Shown piece after piece: positions 1 through 5,029 of a DNA stretch of 8,647 bases (position 1 is the first letter of the stretch; each line of letters opens with the position of its first letter). The translations under genes were made by a program, and so were the position numbers. The notes beneath the pieces are model-generated. The model was given only the letters and a program-made list of their open reading frames with translations, had not been told where the DNA came from and made no database searches. The stretch is from Deltaproteobacteria bacterium (GTDB lineage Bacteria; Desulfobacterota; Desulfobacteria; Desulfobacterales; ETH-SRB1), in NCBI GenBank assembly GCA_003647525.1, contig QMMZ01000050.1, positions 1 through 8,647 of the forward strand, given 5' to 3'.

Positions 1-547
1 GCAGAAGGAGCGGAAAGGACAAGGCCGAAAACAGAGCGCCGCGCGCATTGGCCTGTGCGATCATAGCTGCTACCAATGTAGTTCCGGCGCCAAGGCCAAG
101 GCCGCCGGTAACCATCATGGCTACAAAACAGCCTGGAAATTTGATTTTATATCCCATCAATAGAATAAATGCCGGCACAATAATCAACTCCAGAACGCCC
201 AGCATGCTCAGGTTGAAAAACAGCTTTCCAAGAAATACCGCCTGGGGCCGGGCTGAAAGCTTCAAAATATCCATCGTGCCCGATTCCTGTTCTTTGACAA
301 AGGAACGGGAAAGGCCTGAAAGCGCGGAAAAAACCAGTATTATCCACAGCAGCACCGCGTATAAAAAAGGTCTTTCCGATTCCTCGATGCGGAAAGAGCC
401 TATTGAAAAACTTACGGCCACAAGAGTGGTCAAAGCAAACATCAGGATTGAATTCACCGCGTAACGTGTTCTGAATTCGCTACGTAAATCACGAAGCCAG
501 ATAGCAACGGCTTCAGCTAGATAGGTTGACGATACTGTCTGCGTAAT
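1..547 (-). CDS. ccmB: Heme exporter membrane subunit CcmB (partial, C-terminus beyond window edge)
   Basis: This is the membrane subunit of the CcmAB ABC transporter of System I cytochrome c maturation, which drives heme transfer onto CcmE at the inner membrane. About 182 codons are visible of a family length near 220. The N-terminal region reads WLRDLRSEFRTRYA, followed by hydrophobic segments, then SGLSRSFVKEQESGTMDIL, a glycine-rich stretch (GGLGLGAGTT), and LSFPLLL at the window edge; these are CcmB hallmarks. The reading frame overlaps the end of ccmA and is the next gene on the same strand. No ATG, GTG or TTG lies between the upstream in-frame stop and the conserved N-terminus. The proposed start is ATT at 547-545, just after GGAGGT; the first GTG (457) and first ATG (about 442) would delete the conserved RTRYA region. 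Identity is firm; the start is uncertain. Confidence 0.9.
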   Translation of the reverse strand, partial: MTQTVSSTYLAEAVAIWLRDLRSEFRTRYAVNSILMFALTTLVAVSFSIGSFRIEESERPFLYAVLLWIILVFSALSGLSRSFVKEQESGTMDILKLSARPQAVFLGKLFFNLSMLGVLELIIVPAFILLMGYKIKFPGCFVAMMVTGGLGLGAGTTLVAAMIAQANARGALFSALSFPLLL

Positions 548-1139
548 CTACCTCCCGTTTTTCGTTGGATGCAATTACGGTAATTCCGCAAGTCCGTTGA
601 TCTGAAATAATATTTTTTACACTTTTTATTCCTCTGCTGTCAAGATTGCATCCCGGCTCATCCAACAATAAAAAGGGGGGCTTGTGAATAAGGGCCTGAA
701 CAAGTTTCAGGCGCTGCTTCATTCCAGATGAAAAAGTTCCGCATATTTTCTCAGCGTGCTTAACCAGATCAACCCTTTCCAAAATATTGAAGCAGCTCTT
801 GCGATCATAGGCAACACCCCTGACCCTGCAAAAAAACTCCATGTTTTCAAGAGCGGTTAGTTCATCATATAGAGCCAGCGCCGGCGCAACCATACCGACA
901 TATTGCCGCCTGAATTTTTTGGGTATTGGCTTATTATCGCAAAACATTTCAACCTGACCTGCCGAAGGCCTGACAAGACCGGCAATAATACGCAGCATGG
1001 TGCTTTTCCCGGACCCGTTCCAGCCGGTAATTGCCACAACATCGCCTGAGTTCAATACAAAGGAGACATCTTTAAACAAAATTGTTGAGGAAAAGTGTTT
1101 GCCGATACCGGTGACTTTAAGGGTGCACATTGTTAGCAA
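513..1139 (-). CDS. ccmA: Heme exporter ATP-binding subunit CcmA
   Basis: This is a 208-residue ABC ATPase, the usual size for CcmA, which powers release of heme from the CcmCDE complex during cytochrome c maturation. In order it shows a Walker A motif GWNGSGKST (residues 39-47), the family-like stretch ALYDELTALENMEF (about 89-102), the signature SSGMKQR (137-143) and a Walker B motif FLLLDEPGCNLD (156-167). The H-loop position appears to be Asn192 (ASNEKREVDYAD) rather than His. Its 3' end overlaps ccmB by about 35 bp, so the two are translationally linked. The start given is TTG (1139), with a GAGAG stretch about 9 nt upstream. ATG at 1130 (MCTLKV) is an equally plausible start but is worse spaced from that site. 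The adjacent in-frame ccmB makes CcmA much more likely than another small ABC ATPase. Confidence 0.9.
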   Translation of the reverse strand: MLTMCTLKVTGIGKHFSSTILFKDVSFVLNSGDVVAITGWNGSGKSTMLRIIAGLVRPSAGQVEMFCDNKPIPKKFRRQYVGMVAPALALYDELTALENMEFFCRVRGVAYDRKSCFNILERVDLVKHAEKICGTFSSGMKQRLKLVQALIHKPPFLLLDEPGCNLDSRGIKSVKNIISDQRTCGITVIASNEKREVDYADSIVNLSS

Positions 1140-1228
1140 CTCATTAATCTCTCTTGGTTACATATAAGATCCAGACACCCTAAACTCGCATAATTATCTG
1201 AAATAATCAATAGATAATCTGTCAATAG

Positions 1229-1331
1229 CTAATTCCCCTCTTTACTAAAGGGGAGTCAGGAAGGATTTTTTCGCAACTTCTTGAATTTCCATCAAATCCC
1301 ACTAAATCCTCTTTAAAAAAGGGGACTTTGG
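1229..1331. repeat. Decayed inverted-repeat (MITE/REP-like) element
   Basis: The left half (about 1230-1270) contains CCCCTCTTTACTAAAGGGG followed by AGGAAGGATTTTT. The right half (about 1294-1331), reverse-complemented, reads TCCCCTTTTTTAAAGAGGATTT and then AGTGGGATTT. The two halves are therefore imperfect inverted copies of one unit around a centre of about 25 bp. Similar C-run/AAA/G-run intergenic repeats are, from memory, common in Desulfobacterota and relatives. No coding capacity is seen. Confidence 0.6.
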
Positions 1332-1441
1332 ACTCTCAAGTTAAAAAAATATAATATATTCCTTTTGCTTCTATGTGTCAATTAAAACCGCTCTGTCCGG
1401 CACGTCATGAGAAGGATCTGCCATATTTTCTTGTAGGCACA

Positions 1442-1462
1442 CAGGGAGGGGGGCGCTCCCTG
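1442..1462. repeat. G/C-rich hairpin (CAGGGAG / CTCCCTG)
   Basis: A perfect 7-bp inverted repeat with a 7-nt G-rich loop stands out in AT-rich surroundings. No T-run follows on either strand, so it is not a standard intrinsic terminator. It may be another extragenic palindrome remnant. The function is unknown. Confidence 0.35.
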
Positions 1463-1494
1463 CTCTCTGTCTCCTGTTGTTCCGTGGTGAACTT

Positions 1495-1533
1495 TTACAA
1501 TTTCTTGTAATTTTTTATTACAAATTTTTGTAA
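1495..1533 (+). promoter_or_regulatory. Two tandem 16-bp palindromes, probable activator (enhancer) sites
   Basis: Site 1 (1495-1510) is TTACAATTTCTTGTAA and site 2 (1518-1533) is TTACAAATTTTTGTAA. Both are perfect TTACAA-N4-TTGTAA dyads, with centres 23 bp apart, about two helical turns. A further half-site TTGTAA at 1555-1560 continues the spacing. They lie about 175-200 bp upstream of the predicted start from the proximal sigma-54 promoter, a normal distance for an NtrC-family activator. The role is inferred from geometry; the cognate regulator is not in the window. Confidence 0.6.
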
Positions 1534-1650
1534 TCTTTCCAGTAAAATCAGATTTTGTAATTATTTGATAAATAGTGCATGAAATAAAATATCTATTCCA
1601 ATAATCTATAATTACAGTGCGTTAACAACTTCGCTAAAATAAATATTATA

Positions 1651-1667
1651 TGGTGCAATACTTGCTT
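1651..1667 (+). promoter_or_regulatory. Sigma-54 promoter, distal copy (P1)
   Basis: TGGTGCAATACTTGCTT matches the -24/-12 consensus, with GG at 1652-1653, exactly ten bases, then GC at 1664-1665. Predicted transcription start is near 1677. It lies 23 bp upstream of a second match with the same spacing. The -24 element is weaker than in P2 (TGGTGC instead of TGGCAC). Confidence 0.6.
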
Positions 1668-1673
1668 CTTATC

Positions 1674-1690
1674 TGGCACAACACTTGCTT
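1674..1690 (+). promoter_or_regulatory. Sigma-54 promoter, proximal copy (P2)
   Basis: TGGCACAACACTTGCTT is a near-consensus -24/-12 element: TGGCAC, five bases, TTGCTT, with GG and GC ten bases apart. Predicted start is near 1700, giving a leader of about 70 nt before the heptaheme cytochrome gene. With the upstream palindromes it implies transcription that depends on an ATP-hydrolysing activator. Confidence 0.75.
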
Positions 1691-1760
1691 AACAACAATA
1701 ACAGTTCGGGAAATTAAACGCTACAACTCATAAAAACCTTCATATCTGCAAATTAAAAAA

Positions 1761-1766
1761 AGGAGG
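1761..1766 (+). promoter_or_regulatory. Ribosome-binding site of the heptaheme cytochrome gene
   Basis: AGGAGG lies 5 nt before ATG at 1772 and 11 nt before the second in-frame ATG at 1778. This supports the first ATG as the start. Confidence 0.85.
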
Positions 1767-1771
1767 AAACT

Positions 1772-2839
1772 ATGTTTATGAAAAGAAAAAAATTACTATC
1801 ATGGAGTTTGGCAATTGTGATATCCCTGCTTCTTGGGGGAGGGGGAATAGCTTATGCAAAAGTAACCGGTGTGTGCGCTAACTGCCATACAATGCACAAC
1901 AGCCAGAACGGCACCCACATGATAATAAACACTGATATAGACGGCACCAGCGGTGGCATTCATGGGGGTGGGTATCCCAGCCTGTTAAGAGGTAGCTGCG
2001 TGGGTTGCCATACTGGAGCCAACAACGGAACTAACACTACCCCTTATGTTTATAATACGGGTATTGTAAGCTATGGTACTGATACTTTGGCTGGTGGTAA
2101 CTTTAAGTGGGTTGTTACTGATGACGCAAAAGGTCACAATGTAAAGGGAATTCCTGGTATGACCGGTGATCTTACTTTAACAGATGGAGCGCCTGGTGAT
2201 AAGAATGGTGGTGGACTTTGCGGTGATAGCTGCCATAAAACTCTGTTTGCACCAGTGGACACTGTTGAACTCGCTACTGGATGCGAAGGCTGTCACCTTC
2301 CTAAACACCATGCTCCTCAACAGGCTGCCGGCGATACTGCTGTAGAAGCAAATGGTTACTACAGATTCCTTGCCGGACATACTCCTGGAAATGGTGTTCA
2401 CGGTATTGAAGATAGTGACTGGGAGTTGACTAATAGTGCTTCCGATCATAATGAATATCTTGGAAGTACTACTTTGACTGCTAATACCATGACTGGGTAT
2501 TGTGTCGGCTGTCACGGCGATTTCCATACTCAGCAAGACGGTAATGGCGAGTGGATTCGACATCCATCTGACGCGGTCATACCAAACTCCGGAGAATATG
2601 CAGCTTACATTTCTTACGATCCTAATGTTCCTGTAGCAAGACCTGATTTAACTTCTATAGGAGCTGCTGGAATAGTAGTCCCAGGCACAGACATGGTCAT
2701 GTGTCTGTCCTGCCACAGACCGCATGGCAGTCCTTATAACGATATGCTTCGTTGGGACTATGACGGCATGGTAGCTGGTGGTGGTGGTGGTGCCGACGGC
2801 ACTGGTTGTTTTACATGCCACTCTGAAAAGGATCAGTAG
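1772..2839 (+). CDS. Secreted heptaheme c-type cytochrome
   Basis: The 355-residue protein begins with a Sec signal peptide (KRKK, a hydrophobic core, and a probable AYA cleavage site at residues 27-29), so it acts in the periplasm or beyond. Heme-binding motifs start at Cys35 (CANCH), 76 (CVGCH), 150 (CGDSCH, a CX3CH variant), 171 (CEGCH), 244 (CVGCH), 311 (CLSCH) and 346 (CFTCH). There are extra histidines nearby (HTMH, KHH, DFH) that could be distal ligands. The CLSCHRPHGSPYNDMLRWDY segment and the glycine run before the last heme resemble a family I recall from metal- and sulfate-reducers, usually annotated only as cytochrome c or c3 family. It is likely an electron carrier; the partner and final location (periplasm, outer surface or filament) cannot be told from sequence. 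It is preceded by two sigma-54-type promoters and appears monocistronic. It is not related to the 12-heme pair beyond the heme motifs. Confidence 0.9.
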   Translation: MFMKRKKLLSWSLAIVISLLLGGGGIAYAKVTGVCANCHTMHNSQNGTHMIINTDIDGTSGGIHGGGYPSLLRGSCVGCHTGANNGTNTTPYVYNTGIVSYGTDTLAGGNFKWVVTDDAKGHNVKGIPGMTGDLTLTDGAPGDKNGGGLCGDSCHKTLFAPVDTVELATGCEGCHLPKHHAPQQAAGDTAVEANGYYRFLAGHTPGNGVHGIEDSDWELTNSASDHNEYLGSTTLTANTMTGYCVGCHGDFHTQQDGNGEWIRHPSDAVIPNSGEYAAYISYDPNVPVARPDLTSIGAAGIVVPGTDMVMCLSCHRPHGSPYNDMLRWDYDGMVAGGGGGADGTGCFTCHSEKDQ

Positions 2840-2847
2840 GCCAAGCC

Positions 2848-2900
2848 CTGGAGAGCGCATGTTGGCTCAGACTTAAGCCAATAGAGCCTTTTCTCTCCAG
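2848..2900 (+). other. Nested hairpin in the 3' untranslated region of the heptaheme gene
   Basis: An outer stem CTGGAGAG / CTCTCCAG (2848-2855 with 2893-2900) encloses an inner stem TTGGCT / AGCCAA (2862-2867 with 2876-2881). It begins 8 bp after the stop codon and no T-run follows. It could stabilise the mRNA 3' end or assist termination. Confidence 0.45.
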
Positions 2901-2907
2901 ATCACTC

Positions 2908-2947
2908 TTTCTCCTGGTTCCTCAATGTACCGGGGAACCAGGAGAAA
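2908..2947 (+). terminator. Long perfect stem-loop downstream of the heptaheme gene
   Basis: TTTCTCCTGGTTCC (2908-2921) is a perfect 14-bp inverted match to 2934-2947, with a 12-nt loop. The stem is strong but lacks a U-tract afterwards on the plus strand. It may therefore be a transcript-end barrier or processing structure rather than a classical intrinsic terminator. Confidence 0.55.
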
Positions 2948-2983
2948 TACCCGCCATACAAAATCGTAAAATTTCACACTTCC

Positions 2984-3025
2984 AAAAAAACAACAGCCGA
3001 ACCACACTAAGAGTGATTCGGCTGT
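2984..3025 (-). terminator. Intrinsic terminator of the 12-heme cytochrome operon
   Basis: On the minus strand the stem ACAGCCGAA / TTCGGCTGT (9 bp, plus an inner CAC/GTG pairing) is followed by TGTTTTTTT, a classic U-tract. It lies about 50 bp past the stop codon at 3075. Read on the plus strand the same stem has no good T-run, so it mainly serves the leftward genes. Confidence 0.85.
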
Positions 3026-3074
3026 ATAACTTTCATCCTCTACCACATAATATTACGTAGAAAAAGTTAGTTAA

Positions 3075-3983
3075 CTAATTTACAGGTAAATTATGAGCTA
3101 TGCCATGGCAATCGCCGCACTTGGCTGTATCGTGCATCATCCTCTTTGAATGAGGCATTCCGTGACATTCGCTGCATAGCGGTATTCTCTTATGTGCTGA
3201 ATGACATTCTGAACACTTAACATCAGTGTGCTTAGTGTAATTATTCTGCAGTAAGCCATATGCCTGATCATGACAGCCTGCGCAAATAAGATTTGGCGTA
3301 TCCTTCTCGCTATAGGTTATCTTAGCGGGCATATGAACCGGGTGACAACTCATACAAGCATTATCATCCATCGCAAAACCAGGGCTGTGAGATTCGTGGC
3401 ATTCATTACATTGAGGTATATAGCCATGTTTTACGTGATGACAATCTGAACATGTAACCTCTGTAGTATGTCTGCTGACATTATCAGTAATTTGTTTGCT
3501 CTCTTTTGTATGACAAGACATACAGGCATTATTGCTTAACGCTACGCCGGGAATAATCAGTGGTGCATGAGGATCTGTATGGCATGAAGCACAATCCACT
3601 AATGGAGTTTCTTTTGTCCCCTCGCCGTGAAATACTTCGTGACAGGTTTCACATTTCGGTATGGCTGTCTCATATGGACGCTTTTTGGGGTTAAAAACAT
3701 GGAACTCCTTATGACAGTCAACACATTCTATCTGATGTTTTCCACCAGCATCTTTAAGTCGGTCAAACACAGCAATATGGCACTGTGCACACTCAGCTAC
3801 TGAATGAAGAGGCTGAGGCTGAAAATCATATAGATTAGCGACCTTTTTCTCTTCTTTTTTTGCGATATCGGTTACTGCCGTAGGCGTCGGTACAACGGCC
3901 TTTTGACATCCCACTGCAACAAGTAATAGTACTGCAATAGCTATAACGCTAAAAGCTATGGCTCCCCTTTTTACAGTCTTCAT
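3075..3983 (-). CDS. Dodecaheme c-type cytochrome, predicted lipoprotein
   Basis: The 302-residue protein has a hydrophobic signal ending in VAVGC (Cys26), a probable lipobox; Gln27 follows, which by the enteric rule would favour the outer membrane. A Lys/Pro-rich linker (about 28-58) leads to twelve CXXCH motifs between residues 65 and 293. That is one heme per about 19 residues, an extremely dense packing typical of wire-like cytochromes. Many extra histidines sit between motifs (HTDPHAPL, CHPVHMP, CHGIAH). It is a close paralog of the gene just upstream (3998-4786): the last two-thirds align motif for motif, for example YIPQCNECH with YIPECMECH. The gap between the genes is 14 bp, with a strong GGAGGTGAT site overlapping the upstream stop, so they share an operon. 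Likely role: membrane-anchored periplasmic electron conduit, an inference. I do not recognise a named ortholog. Confidence 0.9.
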   Translation of the reverse strand: MKTVKRGAIAFSVIAIAVLLLVAVGCQKAVVPTPTAVTDIAKKEEKKVANLYDFQPQPLHSVAECAQCHIAVFDRLKDAGGKHQIECVDCHKEFHVFNPKKRPYETAIPKCETCHEVFHGEGTKETPLVDCASCHTDPHAPLIIPGVALSNNACMSCHTKESKQITDNVSRHTTEVTCSDCHHVKHGYIPQCNECHESHSPGFAMDDNACMSCHPVHMPAKITYSEKDTPNLICAGCHDQAYGLLQNNYTKHTDVKCSECHSAHKRIPLCSECHGMPHSKRMMHDTAKCGDCHGIAHNLPVN

Positions 3984-3997
3984 CTACATCACCTCCA

Positions 3998-4786
3998 TTA
4001 ATTTCTCAAATCATGGGCTATACCATGGCATTGCCCGCATTCAGGATATTTCTTTAACATCTTAACCGGATGGGGTTGGCCATGGGGTATCTTACATGAA
4101 ATACATGCCGGAAGCATCTTGTGAACATCTCTATGACAATAGACGCATGATAAATCCTTATGTTTACTTGTATTATTGTTCAACAACGTATATGCCTCGC
4201 TGTGACAGGCGGCACAGTAATGCGAAGGTGTTTCCTGATTATAAGTTATAACGAGTGGCATATGTACAGGATGGCATGAAAGGCAGTCATCTACATTCAT
4301 ATCTTCGGTATGTTTTTCATGACATTCCATACATTCTGGGATATAACGATGTTTTGTGTGACATTCATTACATGCCAGGTTTGTATGAGCACTGGGATTC
4401 TCTTTAACTTCAACTCCTTGCTTTTCATGGCATGTCAGGCAGGGAGCTGATACTTCGCCTTCTATAATTAAATCCAGAGGAGCATGGGTATCTGAATGAC
4501 ATGATCCGCAATTTTCAAGAGCATAATGAGGACTGTCGCTATGACATACACTGCAATCAGGAATAGCGTTTTTACCCTCAGGCGGGTGCTCTGTATGGCA
4601 ATCCAGACAGCCGACTTCTGTTTTATGCTTATTCCCACTGGCAGCTATTGTCGCAGGTTGTTTGTCGTGACATTTAATACAATCGGAATCCGAAAGCGAG
4701 AAGCCTTCCTGGTTTGCTGCCAATGCGCCAGAGCTGTAAATAATCAGCACCAATAACGAAAATAAAATTCCTGTTTTCTTTCTCAT
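3998..4786 (-). CDS. Periplasmic 12-heme-type cytochrome c with one CXXCK motif
   Basis: The 262-residue protein has a cleavable Sec signal (MRKK, hydrophobic core, ALA cleavage site near residue 23) and no lipobox, so a soluble periplasmic protein is expected. It carries eleven CXXCH motifs and one CISCK (residues 228-232) between Cys36 and His254. The CISCK falls where the downstream paralog has CSECH (its eleventh motif). CXXCK is the attachment site of the lysine-ligated catalytic heme in NrfA nitrite reductases; the rest of this protein does not look like NrfA. The change from a His to a Lys codon (AAG) needs two substitutions, so a single base error does not explain it. The start is supported by GAGG 5 nt upstream of ATG 4786. 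It is first in a two-gene operon with its lipoprotein paralog. Electron transfer is likely; whether the variant heme is catalytic is unknown. Confidence 0.9.
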   Translation of the reverse strand: MRKKTGILFSLLVLIIYSSGALAANQEGFSLSDSDCIKCHDKQPATIAASGNKHKTEVGCLDCHTEHPPEGKNAIPDCSVCHSDSPHYALENCGSCHSDTHAPLDLIIEGEVSAPCLTCHEKQGVEVKENPSAHTNLACNECHTKHRYIPECMECHEKHTEDMNVDDCLSCHPVHMPLVITYNQETPSHYCAACHSEAYTLLNNNTSKHKDLSCVYCHRDVHKMLPACISCKIPHGQPHPVKMLKKYPECGQCHGIAHDLRN

Positions 4787-4925
4787 ATCTTCCTCACAAC
4801 CTGTTGCTTATCCATAACTAAAAAGCCCATCCTTACTTTACAGTGGAATGGGGATGACGACGATACTCAAAATTTACTAAAACGCCCAGTAAATATTAAG
4901 AAAATAATTGGTCTCAAGCAGTGAA

Positions 4926-4955
4926 TCAATAGCATCACAAATTATCTTATGTCAA
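4926..4955 (-). promoter_or_regulatory. Sigma-70-type promoter for the 12-heme cytochrome pair
   Basis: On the minus strand a perfect TTGACA (4955-4950) is followed after 18 bp by TATTGA (4931-4926), preceded by TG in extended -10 position (TGCTATTGA). Predicted start is near 4919, giving a leader of about 130 nt. It lies between the lptD stop and the cytochrome genes, so these can be expressed separately from purM-lptD. I saw no convincing terminator after lptD, so read-through is also possible. Confidence 0.55.
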
Positions 4956-5029
4956 GTTTTTTCTTACCAACTAAATCATTCCATATGACCGTTTAATAAT
5001 CCTGGAACTCCTTCCACATCACGGCCTGA

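Larger units (their letters stand above)
1140..1771. other. Divergent intergenic region between ccmA and the heptaheme cytochrome gene
   Basis: This 632-bp AT-rich gap holds, from left to right, the ccmA leader, a decayed inverted-repeat element, a short G-rich hairpin, two TTACAA/TTGTAA palindromes and two sigma-54-type promoters; each is listed separately. A perfect TTGACA (minus strand, 1225-1220) could be a -35 box for ccmA, but no good -10 lies at the right distance. The only open frame seen is a 45-codon plus-strand ATG frame (1373-1510) with no ribosome-binding site, which I do not call as a gene. Confidence 0.7.

Noticed and set aside
48..464. Plus-strand 138-codon open frame
   Set aside because: It is antisense to ccmB, whose minus-strand translation shows clear family motifs and hydrophobic segments; the plus frame has no recognisable domain.
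1370..1480. Cyclic-di-GMP (GEMM) or other riboswitch upstream of the cytochrome
   Set aside because: The conserved GEMM core segments are absent, and the region lies upstream of the predicted sigma-54 start sites, so it would not be in the leader.
1373..1510. 45-codon plus-strand open frame in the divergent intergenic region
   Set aside because: It has no ribosome-binding site, runs through a repeat-like G-rich hairpin, and ends inside the first regulatory palindrome; the composition does not suggest a protein.
1560..1650. IHF site between the palindromes and the sigma-54 promoters
   Set aside because: The stretch is AT-rich and could bend, but I found no convincing match to the IHF consensus on either strand.
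3998..4786. Calling the CXXCK-containing cytochrome an NrfA nitrite reductase
   Set aside because: NrfA is about 450-500 residues with five hemes and different surrounding motifs; this protein is a 12-motif paralog of its neighbour with a single Lys variant.
4787..5029. Intrinsic terminator after lptD or attenuator before the 12-heme genes
   Set aside because: Only a 5-bp CATCC/GGATG pairing near a short T-run was seen, too weak to call.
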